From Paraburkholderia aspalathi (GTDB lineage Bacteria > Pseudomonadota > Gammaproteobacteria > Burkholderiales > Burkholderiaceae): a stretch of 64,000 nt of DNA. Of the stretch, positions 42,869 to 52,090 are shown piece after piece (the first letter of the stretch is position 1; each line of letters opens with the position of its first letter). Made by a program: the position numbers and the translations under genes. The DNA lies in contig NZ_FPBH01000013.1 of assembly GCF_900116445.1 (NCBI RefSeq), positions 1 through 64,000 on the forward strand, in the 5' to 3' direction. The notes under the pieces are model-generated. The model was not told the origin of the DNA. It was given only the letters and a program-made list of their open reading frames with translations, and did not search any database.

Positions 42869-43717
42869 TCAGTACGGCTTGTCGCCGACAATTCCGGCGC
42901 GCTCCATCTTGCGGTGACACGGCGGGTAGTCCATCACCGCATAGTGCTGCGTGCTGCGGTTGTCCCAGATCGCGATGCTGTTAGGTTTCCAGCGCCAGCG
43001 GACCTGGTACTCGGGGATGTAGGCCTGGCTGATGAGATAGCGAAGCAGTTCACCCGCACCCGGATTGGCGTCCTGCCCGAAGCGCACGCGCGCCGGTGTG
43101 TGGTAATTGGTGAAATGGGTGGTGAAGGCGTTCACGAACAACACCTTCTCGCCGGTCTCCGGGTGCGTGCGCACGACCGGATGCTCCGCGTCAGGGAATT
43201 GCGCTTTAAGAGAGAGACGTTTTTCGATCGGCATTGCGGCGCCGAAGCTCGCCTCGATGCTGTGGCGGGCGCGCAGGTCCGCGATCTGGGTCTTGACGTG
43301 GTCCGGCAGGTTCTCGTAGGCGAGGACCATGTTTGCCCACATCGTGTCGCCGCCGACCGGCGGGCACTCCACGCAGCGCAGGACAGCGCCGAACTGCGGC
43401 GCCTCGCGCCAGGTGGCGTCCGCGTGCCACGCGTTTTCATACCGGTCGTTGGGCTGGTCCGGGTTCTTGTAGATGCGCACGAGGCCCGGATGTTCCGGGT
43501 CGCTGCCGGCGACGGGATGGTCTTCCAGCGCGCCGAAACGGCGAGCAAATGCGACGTGCTCGCCGCGCGAAATGTCCTGATCGCGCAGGAACAGCACCCT
43601 GTGCTCCAGCAGCGCCGCCCGGATTTCGGCAAACAGGCTGTCATCGTGAATGGCATCGGCGAGATTCACCCCCACCAGTTCGGCACCGATGGCACACGTC
43701 AATTGTTCGACTCGCAT
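42869..43717 (-). CDS. TauD/TfdA-family Fe(II)/2-oxoglutarate dioxygenase
   Basis: 282 residues. The metal triad is His-x-Asp in AWHADATW and the distal His in NRSTQHYAV, and an Arg in CHRKMERAGI binds the 2-oxoglutarate carboxylate. The enzyme uses oxygen and 2-oxoglutarate to hydroxylate its substrate; relatives act on taurine, 2,4-D, alkylsulfates and gamma-butyrobetaine. A strong GAGGAGCAGG site precedes 43717; the upstream frame to 43897 overlaps the quinone oxidoreductase. Ten bases separate it from the upstream gene. The role in this cluster is an inferred oxidative attack on the substrate. Confidence 0.9.
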   Translation of the reverse strand: MRVEQLTCAIGAELVGVNLADAIHDDSLFAEIRAALLEHRVLFLRDQDISRGEHVAFARRFGALEDHPVAGSDPEHPGLVRIYKNPDQPNDRYENAWHADATWREAPQFGAVLRCVECPPVGGDTMWANMVLAYENLPDHVKTQIADLRARHSIEASFGAAMPIEKRLSLKAQFPDAEHPVVRTHPETGEKVLFVNAFTTHFTNYHTPARVRFGQDANPGAGELLRYLISQAYIPEYQVRWRWKPNSIAIWDNRSTQHYAVMDYPPCHRKMERAGIVGDKPY

Positions 43718-43727
43718 GACCTGCTCC

Positions 43728-44708
43728 TCAGATAACGAAGACCGACGAGCCGGTCGTCTTGCGCGATTCGAGGTCGCGGTGGGCCTGCGCCGCGTCCTCC
43801 AGTGCGTAACGCTGGTTGAGTTCGATCTTGATGCGGCCCGCGGCGACATGCCCGAAGAGTTCGCCGGCAAGTTCGTTCTTCTCAACGGGGTCGGCAATGT
43901 AGTCCGCCAGCGCGGGCCGCGTCAGGTAGAGCGAGCCCTTCATCGCCAGCATCTGCGGATTGAACGGCGGGATGGGCCCGGACGCCGTGCCGACGCATAC
44001 CATCAGGCCACGGCGCCTGAGCGAATCGAGCGACGCCTCGAAGGTATCCTTGCCGACGCTGTCGAACACGACGTCCACGCCCGTTCCGTTGGTCAGTTCG
44101 CGCACACGCTTCGCGACATCTTCCCGGCTGTAGTAGACGATGTGATCGCAGCCATGCGCGCGGGCCACCTCGCCCTTGGCCTCGTTCGACACCGTGCCGA
44201 TCACGGTGAGACCCAACAATTTCGCCCATTGCGACACGATCAGACCGACACCGCCGGCGGCGGCATGCAGCAGGATGGTGTCGCCCGCCTTGAAGTCGTG
44301 AATGCGGCGCATCAGGTATGAGGAGGTCAGGCCTCGCATCGTCATGCCGGCAGCTGTTTCGCAGGAGATCGCATCAGGCAGCTTGATGAGCGGCGCGGCC
44401 GGAATCAGGCGTTCTGTACTGTAAGCGCCGAGCGTGTTGAGAAAGCCGGTGTAGGTCACGCGATCGCCGACCGCAACGTTGGTCACGCCGGGGCCGATGG
44501 CCTCGACCACACCTGCGGCCTCGACACCCATGCCCGCAGGCAGCGGTACGGGGTACAGGCCGGTGCGGAAGTAGGTGTCGGCGAAATTCAGGCCCACTGC
44601 TTCATGGCGCAAGCGAACCTGTGCGGGGCCGGGGTCGCCCACTTCAACGTTTTCATAGCGCAATACTTCGGGACCGCCGGTTTCATGGAAGCGCACTGCT
44701 TTTGCCAT
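43728..44708 (-). CDS. NADPH:quinone oxidoreductase (zinc-independent MDR family)
   Basis: 326 residues. MDR fold: catalytic-domain start VRFHETGGPEVLRYENVEVG, conserved NFADTYFRTGLYP and GMGVEAAGVVEAIGPGV, then the nucleotide loop AAAGGVGLIVSQWAKLLG with no zinc-binding Cys. This is the QorA/zeta-crystallin group, which reduces quinones or enone-type compounds with NADPH. It is 10 bases before the TauD gene in the same operon, so it probably reduces an unsaturated intermediate. The ATG is at the domain start (44708). Confidence 0.9.
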   Translation of the reverse strand: MAKAVRFHETGGPEVLRYENVEVGDPGPAQVRLRHEAVGLNFADTYFRTGLYPVPLPAGMGVEAAGVVEAIGPGVTNVAVGDRVTYTGFLNTLGAYSTERLIPAAPLIKLPDAISCETAAGMTMRGLTSSYLMRRIHDFKAGDTILLHAAAGGVGLIVSQWAKLLGLTVIGTVSNEAKGEVARAHGCDHIVYYSREDVAKRVRELTNGTGVDVVFDSVGKDTFEASLDSLRRRGLMVCVGTASGPIPPFNPQMLAMKGSLYLTRPALADYIADPVEKNELAGELFGHVAAGRIKIELNQRYALEDAAQAHRDLESRKTTGSSVFVI

Positions 44709-44820
44709 GTCAAATCTCCTATTCATTACTCGAACTGCAAATTTATTTCGCCTGTGAAGTGCTGCCCGATTTGTTCTCGGGCGCACTTGCCAGGTCTAAA
44801 GCTCGCGGGTGACCGTCGAG

Positions 44821-46140
44821 TCAGCTCCCGGCCTGCTCACGCAGGGCACTCAAGCGATCGAGGTCGACGCCATAGTTCCGCTTGCCGATGAAGAAGGCGA
44901 CTGCCGCGACGAGAGGTGCGAACGGCACGAGTTGCAACGCGCCGAGCAGCCCGATCCGGTCGGCCACGATGCCCGTCAGGACCGCAGCAGGTGCCAACCC
45001 CAGCAGGTTGTTCGCCAACGTCAGGGTGGCAAACGCCGATGCGTGGATCGATGGCGGGGTGAGGTTCGCCACCATCGCTCCCGAGGGGCCGGTCGCGCCG
45101 GCGCAGAAGAACATGCCGGCACCGATCACGACGAGCTGTGCCGACCCCGCCGGCATGCGGAAGCCGATTGTGAGCAGCACGAAGCAGATCAGACAGAAGG
45201 CGACCGCGGTGCTCCACTTCCTTTCCCGCGCATGCTTGCTGAGCCGGTCGGCCAGGTTTCCGCACACCACCATGCCGAACGCGGTGGCCAGCACGAACAC
45301 GGCCGCGCCCATGGCCGCTTTGCCGGCAGGCATGCCGTAGTAGCGGTTCAGGAAACTGGGCATCCACGCCCACACAGCCGCCGGAACCAGCAGATGGATG
45401 CCGCTGCCGACGTAGGCACACACGACCGACTTTGTTGAAAAGAGTCCTTGGATCAACGTGCGCAAGCTCATGCACACACCGGCGCCCTGTGCCTGACGAC
45501 CCACGTTAGCCGGCTGCAGCGGCGCGAGTCGCTTTTCGGTGATGGCAAACCGGTAGAAAACGACCAGCATGATGCCAAGCGCCGCCATTGCGCCGAACGC
45601 CGCGCGCCAGCCGAAGTGAGCCGCGACGGCACCGCCTAGCGCCATGCCCAGCACTGAACCAAACGCCCCGCCAGCCATGAAGGCGGCGGTGAGCGTGGCG
45701 CGCAGTCGCGCTGGAAAAATGCTGAGGACAACCGCGATGCCGACGCTGCCGTAGGCGGCTTCACCGATACCGACGAAGGCACGCGCGAGCAGCATCTCGC
45801 CATAGTTCGTTGCGAGCGCGCAGCCGAGCGTCGCGAGACTCCACATCGCCGCCATCAGGACAATGCTCTTCACGCGGCCCCAGCGGTCGGCGAGTACCGA
45901 TAGCGGAAAGGTGAGCACGCCGACCATCAGCGCAACCACGCTGCTGAGCGAACCGAGTCGGGTGTCGGAAAGGTGCCATGCCGCCTTGAGCATCGGAAAC
46001 ACCGCATTCAACACCTGCCGCGACATGTAGTCGGATAGCAGCAACCCCACCGTCAGGACGAATACCACCCACGCATACGCGGGCACGCCTTTTTGCGTTG
46101 TCGAAATATCGCCTGTCATGGGCTCGGCATGCGTGAACAT
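44821..46140 (-). CDS. MFS transporter (anion:cation symporter type)
   Basis: 439 residues and about 12 predicted membrane helices. The MFS signature LADRWGRVKSIVLMAAMW follows helix 2 (G-x-x-x-D-R-x-G-R-x), with the second RLSKHARERKW loop between helices. It resembles ACS-family exchangers for organic acids. AAGGAG is ideally spaced before the ATG. It sits between BKACE and the oxidoreductase with gaps of 155 and 112 bases, in the direction of the operon, and likely imports the substrate. Confidence 0.9.
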   Translation of the reverse strand: MFTHAEPMTGDISTTQKGVPAYAWVVFVLTVGLLLSDYMSRQVLNAVFPMLKAAWHLSDTRLGSLSSVVALMVGVLTFPLSVLADRWGRVKSIVLMAAMWSLATLGCALATNYGEMLLARAFVGIGEAAYGSVGIAVVLSIFPARLRATLTAAFMAGGAFGSVLGMALGGAVAAHFGWRAAFGAMAALGIMLVVFYRFAITEKRLAPLQPANVGRQAQGAGVCMSLRTLIQGLFSTKSVVCAYVGSGIHLLVPAAVWAWMPSFLNRYYGMPAGKAAMGAAVFVLATAFGMVVCGNLADRLSKHARERKWSTAVAFCLICFVLLTIGFRMPAGSAQLVVIGAGMFFCAGATGPSGAMVANLTPPSIHASAFATLTLANNLLGLAPAAVLTGIVADRIGLLGALQLVPFAPLVAAVAFFIGKRNYGVDLDRLSALREQAGS

Positions 46141-46295
46141 GAGTTGTCTCCTTCGTGTCCAGCTCGTTGGCGACCGCCTTTGCCGTACAGGACAAAGGCA
46201 GCCTTTATGGATACTGTAAAACTCTCACCGGCCTGGCCGACGAGTCCAGCCTTCGAAGCGCGGCGTCCGCTAAACGTCAGCCGCGCTTCAAACTC

Positions 46296-47351
46296 TTACG
46301 CCGCGCGCAGCGGCAGGTTCCTCACACCGGCCTTGCGATTCGGCGCCATGCCGTTGGCTGCGAGCGTCTCGTCGACCGTCTTGTACTGCACGCCAATCTT
46401 GTAGATCTCGCGCGCTTCCTTGCCGCTCGCGATTTCACGGCCCAGTTCGCGCGCCACGCGCACACACTGCTCGATCTGCTGCACCGAGCTCATGCGATTG
46501 CCGTGCTGGTCAATGATCGTGTCCTCGATGCCGCAGCGCGGATGCAGGCCCATGGCCATCGCCATCATGTTGAACGGCAGCACGTTCTTCAGCAACGACT
46601 CGGCTGTGATCGTGCCACCGTCCGGCGCACGGTGGACGAAGTTGAAGAAGTTGTGCGGGTTCGGACCGTCGAAGCCGCCGCCGATGCCGATCCAAGTCAG
46701 GTTCAGCGGCCCCTTGTAGACGCCCTTGCGCACCAGGCGGTCGAGCGTTTCGAGCGCATGGATACCGGTAAGCTGGAAGTGCGGCTGGATGCCCGAGGCC
46801 TGCAGGCGGCGCAGATGCTCCTCAACCCAGGCCGGACCCGCGGGCACGGTCATTTCGCTGTAGGCGGCCATCAACGCAGGATTGGACAGCGACGTGCCTT
46901 CCAGGTACTCCGGATAGAGCAGTTCCATGATGTTCATCTGCGTGGTGTTGATCGCGACCGTTACCTGATCGGGCTTCGGGTCGAGATCGGCTAGCATGTG
47001 ACGCGTGTCGTCGGACAGCCACTTCGCGGCCTGGCCGTCGTCTTCCGGTGCAAACGAGATCGAGCCACCCACCTGGATGATCATGTCCGGCACGGCCGCG
47101 CGCACACCGGCGATCAGTTCGTTGAACTTCGACAGGCGCTTGGAGCCCTTGCCATCCAGTTCGCGCACATGCAGATGCAGCACGGTCGCGCCGGCCTCGT
47201 AGCAATCGACGGCCTTCTGGATCTGCTCCTGCATCGTTACCGGAATGTCTTCCGGAAAGTCCTCGGGCATCCATTCCGGGCCGTACGGAGCGGTTGTGAT
47301 GACAACCTTGTCCTGGTTCTCAGGGTGCAGCGAATCGTCGAGGAATTGCAT
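46296..47351 (-). CDS. BKACE family beta-keto acid cleavage enzyme (DUF849)
   Basis: 351 residues. BKACE enzymes condense a beta-keto acid with acetyl-CoA to give acetoacetate and a new acyl-CoA. Seen are VVITTAPYGPEW at the start, metal-binding His pair in LHLHVRELDGKG, HFQLTGIH, and WIGIGGGFDGPNP toward the C-terminus. Family members cleave 3-keto-5-aminohexanoate or dehydrocarnitine; the residue set here does not identify the substrate. Start at 47351 has GGAGAACACG; an in-frame ATG at 47363 is the alternative. It is the first gene of the leftward cluster, opposite the AraC regulator. Confidence 0.93.
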   Translation of the reverse strand: MQFLDDSLHPENQDKVVITTAPYGPEWMPEDFPEDIPVTMQEQIQKAVDCYEAGATVLHLHVRELDGKGSKRLSKFNELIAGVRAAVPDMIIQVGGSISFAPEDDGQAAKWLSDDTRHMLADLDPKPDQVTVAINTTQMNIMELLYPEYLEGTSLSNPALMAAYSEMTVPAGPAWVEEHLRRLQASGIQPHFQLTGIHALETLDRLVRKGVYKGPLNLTWIGIGGGFDGPNPHNFFNFVHRAPDGGTITAESLLKNVLPFNMMAMAMGLHPRCGIEDTIIDQHGNRMSSVQQIEQCVRVARELGREIASGKEAREIYKIGVQYKTVDETLAANGMAPNRKAGVRNLPLRAA

Positions 47352-47593
47352 CGTGTTCTCCAATATGAGTACGGTGTTCCGACGCTCGCGACACGGCTGG
47401 CCGCATGAAAACTGGTCGGAACATGATGAACCGTTGAGATCCCACGATACGGCAATCCTGCGCTACACTTTTATGATATGGCGCCATTCTTTTAGCTTTT
47501 CATGCCACTACGCGTTAACACCGGTGCGTGCGGCAGACACCTCAATATCAGACGCAGGAAGGCCGCCTGCGAGGCGTACGCGGAGACAAAGCG

Positions 47594-48595
47594 ATGGAAA
47601 CGATGTTGCGCTCGGTAGCCATGAGCGGCTATTTCGATGTGACGCGGCGGGTCGGACTGAACCCGGTCGAGCTTGCACAGCAGGTCGGGATCGATACCGC
47701 GGCGCTTGCGAATCCGGACGACCGCATTCCGGCAACCGCCGCGTGCCGGCTGCTGGAACTGACGGCCGAAAAGGCGTCATGCCCAACTTTCGCGCTGCAG
47801 ATGGCCGAGACCCGGCAGAAGTTCGGTACCGGTGTGATCAACGTCCTGCTCGCGCACAAGCGCACGCTGCGCGAGGTACTGCTGGCCACGGCTGAATACC
47901 GGCATCTGTTGAACGAAGCCCTGGCTGTGTATGTCGAGGACGTGGGCGAAACGGTTACCATCCGCGAAGAACTGGTCGTCGAACCGGGTACCCCGACGAA
48001 TCAGGCGATCGAGCTCGCGGTCGGTGTCCTCTGGCGCCACTCCAGCGCTCTGCTTGGCGATCACTGGAAACCACGCTCGGTCCATTTTGTTCATCAGGGA
48101 CCGAAAGACCTGACGTTTCATCGACGATTTTTCGGCTGTCCGTTGGAGTTCGGCAGCGACTTCAACGGCTTCGTGTGTGCGGCCGCCGATCTCGACTACC
48201 CGAATCCCTCCGCTGACCCGGAACTGGTGCGATATGCCGAGAGCCTCGCGGATTCACTCAACGTGACCGGTGTCGATTCGACCGCGCTGGAAGTGCGCAA
48301 GGCGATCTACTTGTTGCTTCCCGTCGAACAGGCCACCGTCGAACTGGTTGCCCGCCATTTACGTCTGAGCGTTCGCACCATGCAGCGCCAACTTGAACTT
48401 GCGCATACCAGCTTCTCGCGTCTGGTCGAGGAAGTCCGAGGTGAACTTGCCGTGCGCTATATGAGCAACCCACGCTATCCCATTGGGCGGGTTTCCGCAC
48501 TGCTTGGCTATTCGCAGCAGGGCTCCTTCACAAACTGGTTTAATTCACGCTTTGGTGTGACGCCGCGTGACTGGCGCAACCGCCATTTGAAATGA
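47594..48595 (+). CDS. AraC-family transcriptional regulator
   Basis: 333 residues. The N-terminal half, about 20-210, is the Arabinose_bd-type sensor (LAQQVGIDTAALANPDDRIP), seen in OruR and related regulators, and the C-terminal AraC DNA-binding domain lies at about 235-333 (VELVARHLRLSVRTMQRQL, then ISP-type YPIGRVSALLGYSQQGSFTNWF). It is divergent from the BKACE gene with 242 bases between, so it most likely activates the catabolic cluster. GGAGACAAAGCG precedes ATG 47594; a 66-base upstream frame is non-coding. Confidence 0.93.
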   Translation: METMLRSVAMSGYFDVTRRVGLNPVELAQQVGIDTAALANPDDRIPATAACRLLELTAEKASCPTFALQMAETRQKFGTGVINVLLAHKRTLREVLLATAEYRHLLNEALAVYVEDVGETVTIREELVVEPGTPTNQAIELAVGVLWRHSSALLGDHWKPRSVHFVHQGPKDLTFHRRFFGCPLEFGSDFNGFVCAAADLDYPNPSADPELVRYAESLADSLNVTGVDSTALEVRKAIYLLLPVEQATVELVARHLRLSVRTMQRQLELAHTSFSRLVEEVRGELAVRYMSNPRYPIGRVSALLGYSQQGSFTNWFNSRFGVTPRDWRNRHLK

Positions 48596-48627
48596 TCGCG
48601 CTGGCCGGGTTGATCGGCTTCATTAAA

Positions 48628-49269
48628 TCAACCCGTTTTCACCGGCCGCGTCCCCCAAAACAACACCGCCTCGATCGCGAAGAAAGCAACGAGCGGCACA
48701 ATCGCGCCCACCGTCCCCGCGATCTCACGCCCGAATCGGCTCGTCACGTACAGCAACACGATCATGCTGATCGCCATGCCCGGCGCTCCGAGTCCGCGCA
48801 AAGCAGCGCTGCGATGGTAGCCGAGCCAGAATGCGCCTCGCGCGACGATCCAGACCACAGTCGTCGCCACGACCGCGCGCATGGACGAACCATCGGGGCA
48901 GTAGGCTGCCAAGCCGAACAGCGCCGCTGCGAACACGATGATCTGCTCAACCGTGTTCTGCAGGTATCGTTGATTGACGCGCAACCTGCGTGTCTCGAAG
49001 CCCGCCAGCGGATCGAATGCGGGCGAGGTCAATCGTTCGTGCGCCACGGCTTCGATGCCCGTCACCAGGCAGAACAGCACCGCGACACAGCAGCATTTGA
49101 GCGTCAGAAGCATCCGCGCGCCGAGGCTGTCCATGCCCGGCGGCGGCGACATCAAAAGATCGATGCCGAACCAGAGCCCCGAGGCAAACAGCGACGCGAC
49201 TGCGATGCCGACAATACCGACGCTGCGCTGCTGTCGAAAGTCGGGCGCGCGATAGGTCGGGTCGGTCAT
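48628..49269 (-). CDS. MAPEG-family integral membrane protein
   Basis: 213 residues with four membrane helices. ARMLLTLKCCCVAVLF, then NQRYLQNTVEQIIVFA, carries the MAPEG motif (E-R-x-x-x-N-x-x-E-like: NTVEQIIVF), and WIVARGAFWLGYH follows. MAPEG proteins include microsomal glutathione transferases and eicosanoid enzymes; bacterial roles are unclear. The start 49269 has a strong GGAGGAAAAATCC site. It lies 70 bases downstream of the carbonic anhydrase, same strand, probably co-transcribed. Confidence 0.85.
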   Translation of the reverse strand: MTDPTYRAPDFRQQRSVGIVGIAVASLFASGLWFGIDLLMSPPPGMDSLGARMLLTLKCCCVAVLFCLVTGIEAVAHERLTSPAFDPLAGFETRRLRVNQRYLQNTVEQIIVFAAALFGLAAYCPDGSSMRAVVATTVVWIVARGAFWLGYHRSAALRGLGAPGMAISMIVLLYVTSRFGREIAGTVGAIVPLVAFFAIEAVLFWGTRPVKTG

Positions 49270-49339
49270 GGATTTTTCCTCCGGGCGTTTCATACGGGGC
49301 ATCAGCATTGGCCACCCGCGGAAGGATAAACCCACTCCT

Positions 49340-50080
49340 TTAGACGAGCGCAATTTTGCCGGTGGCGAGGTCGTACATGCCGCCGACAATGTCGATCTTC
49401 TTGCTCTCGTAAAGTTGCTGGACGATCGGCGGTGAGCGCTTCAGTCGAGCCATTTGCCGTCGCACGTTCTCGGCGGCCGCGTTGTCCAGCAAGTTGCCGG
49501 TCTTCGTTTTCTCGGCGGCGATGACGGCAGGCTTGATCGCTGAGATGAGTCCCGGCAAATGGCCGGGAAGGACCGCTTTGGCCTTCAACACTTTGATTGC
49601 GGCATCGACCGCACCGCATCCGGTGTGGCCCAGCACCATGATGAGCGGCACCCCCAGGAACTGCGCGCCGTATTCGAGAGAGGCAAGCAGATCCGGGTTC
49701 ACGACATTGCCCGCGACGCGTAAAACGAAGAGATCGCCCGGCCCCTGATCGAACGCGAACTCCGGCGCTACGCGCGAGTCGGCGCAACTCAGGATCGTGG
49801 CGATCGGATACTGTGCTTGCACACGGGCGGCACGACCTGATGAAAAGTCGCGCTCGTTCGGCGCGTTGGCGGCGTAGCGCGCGTTGCCATCCATGATTCG
49901 CTTCAACGCGTCCGCAGGCGGGATCGAGTTCGGCGGTGGCGACGCGCCGGGTGCTGGCGGTTCGGCCGCGATGGCGGCGGTCATGCTCCACGGCAGGAGT
50001 GCCGCGAGTGCGCCAGTCTTCAGGAAATCCCGGCGCGATACTTGAGGCTCGTGCTGCGCATCACCACAGACATCACACAT
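49340..50080 (-). CDS. Beta-class carbonic anhydrase with Tat signal
   Basis: 246 residues. The N-terminus VSRRDFLKTGALAALLPW is a Tat signal cut near AIAA, so the enzyme is exported folded with its zinc. Zinc and catalytic residues: Cys-x-Asp-x-Arg in ILSCADSRV, then His and Cys in GHTGCGAVD. The enzyme hydrates CO2 to bicarbonate, in the periplasm here. CGGAGACATTCAA precedes ATG 50080, which keeps the Tat signal; a longer frame to 50161 is open but unnecessary. MDGNARYA and LEYGAQFLGVP are further family motifs. Confidence 0.92.
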   Translation of the reverse strand: MCDVCGDAQHEPQVSRRDFLKTGALAALLPWSMTAAIAAEPPAPGASPPPNSIPPADALKRIMDGNARYAANAPNERDFSSGRAARVQAQYPIATILSCADSRVAPEFAFDQGPGDLFVLRVAGNVVNPDLLASLEYGAQFLGVPLIMVLGHTGCGAVDAAIKVLKAKAVLPGHLPGLISAIKPAVIAAEKTKTGNLLDNAAAENVRRQMARLKRSPPIVQQLYESKKIDIVGGMYDLATGKIALV

Positions 50081-50290
50081 TTGAATGTCTCCGTCATTGC
50101 TGGGCGCATCCGGCCGCAAACAGGCGCCTTGCCGCATCGCAACGCAAATGGCACAGGTCACCTGCTATGTGCACCTCACGCGGTGGTCCAGGGCCACGCG
50201 GCGGATCAACCAATGTGCATAGATTTGAGTCTATACCGTCGTCAGGCGCAGTGTCCGGAAAATCCCGCGGCTGCGGAGAGCGGGCCGCCC

Positions 50291-51922
50291 TTACGCGAAC
50301 GTCACGCGGCGCGACGCCGAGGTCGACGCCGAAGCCGGCGCGAACGATGTACCGCCGCTAGCTTCAGCGTCGTTCACCTGGAATGCAGCGGCGGCGCGTT
50401 GCAGGCTCATCGCCTGCTCCTTCAGCGACTGCGCCGCGGCCGCCGCCTGCTCGACGAGTGCCGCGTTCTGCTGCGTCATGCTGTCCATCTGCGTGACCGC
50501 GAGATTCACCTGATCGATGCCGGCGCTCTGTTCCGCCGCGGCCGCCGCGATCTCCTGCACGACACCGGTCACACGCATGATCGCGTCGCGCGCTTCGTCG
50601 ATCGTCGAGCCGGTGTTTTCGACCAGCGTTGCACCACTGCCGACGCTGCCCACCGCATGACTGATCAGCTCGCGGATTTCCTTCGCCGCGGTCGCGCTAC
50701 GCTGAGCGAGGCTGCGCACCTCGCTCGCGACGACTGCGAAGCCGCGACCCTGCTCGCCCGCGCGTGCCGCTTCGACCGCTGCATTGAGCGCAAGAATGTT
50801 GGTCTGGAACGCGATGCCTTCGATCGTCGCGATGATCTCGACCATGCGGCCCGATTCGTTCGAGATACCCTTCATCGCCGCGACGGCCTGCGTGATCATG
50901 TCGCCGCCACGGTTCGCGATTTTCGCGGCGCCGGCCGCAAGCTCGCTGGCGGTGCGCGCGTTGTCCGCAGTCTGGCGGACCATCGCCGTCATCTGCTCCA
51001 TGCTCGACGCCGTTTCCTGCAAGGAGGCCGCCTGGTTCTCGGTGCGCGACGACAGATCCGCATTGCCGTTCGCAATCTCGTTCGCGCCGCACGCGACGTT
51101 GTCGGATGCATGCTTGATCTGACAGATGGTGCTGGTCAGCGCGTCACGCATCCGCTGCATTACGTGCAGCAGGCTCGACGTGTCGCCGTCGCGCGTGCGG
51201 ATCGCCACGGTCAGGTCGCCCGATGCGATCGCGTCCGCCACATTCGCCGCGTAGGCCGGATCGCCGCCGACCGTGCGCGCGATGCTGCGGTTCGTCAACG
51301 CGACGAGCGTCACGAGCACCGCCGACACCGCCAGGAAGATCGCGCCGATCAGCCACAGCGACGCCATGAACGCAGCGTCGATGTCGTCGACATAGGCGCC
51401 GGTCGCGATGATCCAGTCCCACGGCGCATAGCGCACCACGTAGCCGATCTTGCCGACCGCCTGTGTCGACGCCGCACCCGAATGTGGGAACACATAGTCG
51501 ACAAAGCCGCCGTCCGGCGCCTGCGCAGCCGACGCGAACGTCACGTAATGGTGGCGGCCATCGGCATCGGCGCTGCCTGCGAGATCCTTGCCTTCGAGTG
51601 CCGGCTTGATCGGATGCATCACCATCTGCGGCTTCGAGTTGATCACGAGGAAGTAGCCGTCTTCGCCGTAGCGGACGCCGCGAAGTCGTTCGAGTGCCTG
51701 CTTGCGGGCATCGGCCTCCGGCAGCGCGCCGCTTTGCGCCAGCGCGGCATACTCCGTCACGATGCTGAGCCCGACGTGTGCGATATTCGTGAGGTCGTGC
51801 TTACGTTCCTCAATGCGCGTCTCGCGCGACTGCCACGCCGCCGATACGGAGACGGCGAGCAACGCGACGAGGCTGATGATCAGCGGCAGCCACAGCTTCT
51901 GCTTAAAACTGAGCTTGTGCAT
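50291..51922 (-). CDS. Methyl-accepting chemotaxis protein
   Basis: 543 residues. One membrane helix at about 8-28, then a periplasmic sCache-type domain ([17 protein letters not shown], then [16 protein letters not shown]), a second membrane helix near 190-210, HAMP and a long coiled-coil signalling domain with the hairpin tip [20 protein letters not shown]. It controls CheA and flagellar rotation in response to a small ligand, probably a carboxylate. There is no pentapeptide tether for CheR/CheB at the C-terminus (ends SRRVTFA). The start at 51922 begins the cytoplasmic N-terminal tail. Confidence 0.93.
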   Translation of the reverse strand: MHKLSFKQKLWLPLIISLVALLAVSVSAAWQSRETRIEERKHDLTNIAHVGLSIVTEYAALAQSGALPEADARKQALERLRGVRYGEDGYFLVINSKPQMVMHPIKPALEGKDLAGSADADGRHHYVTFASAAQAPDGGFVDYVFPHSGAASTQAVGKIGYVVRYAPWDWIIATGAYVDDIDAAFMASLWLIGAIFLAVSAVLVTLVALTNRSIARTVGGDPAYAANVADAIASGDLTVAIRTRDGDTSSLLHVMQRMRDALTSTICQIKHASDNVACGANEIANGNADLSSRTENQAASLQETASSMEQMTAMVRQTADNARTASELAAGAAKIANRGGDMITQAVAAMKGISNESGRMVEIIATIEGIAFQTNILALNAAVEAARAGEQGRGFAVVASEVRSLAQRSATAAKEIRELISHAVGSVGSGATLVENTGSTIDEARDAIMRVTGVVQEIAAAAAEQSAGIDQVNLAVTQMDSMTQQNAALVEQAAAAAQSLKEQAMSLQRAAAAFQVNDAEASGGTSFAPASASTSASRRVTFA

Positions 51923-52090
51923 CCTGAGTCCTCGAGCAAACGAATGGAAATCGCGCAGGGCTGCCGCGCGAAGTGGCACGTGAATGGGCGCGCCGGGCGG
52001 CGCCGGTGGACTGTCCGGCGGCCGTCCAGGTGGTTCCTGCTCGAGTTATCGGCGGATGCGAGTGAAAGTTTTGTCCTGTGAAACCCTCGG

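Noticed and set aside
42869-43717. Naming the dioxygenase tauD or tfdA
   Set aside because: The metal and 2-oxoglutarate residues define the family only; substrate-specific residues are not recognisable.
50042-52081. A 679-codon plus-strand frame
   Set aside because: Antisense to the chemoreceptor gene; Arg- and His-rich low-quality sequence.
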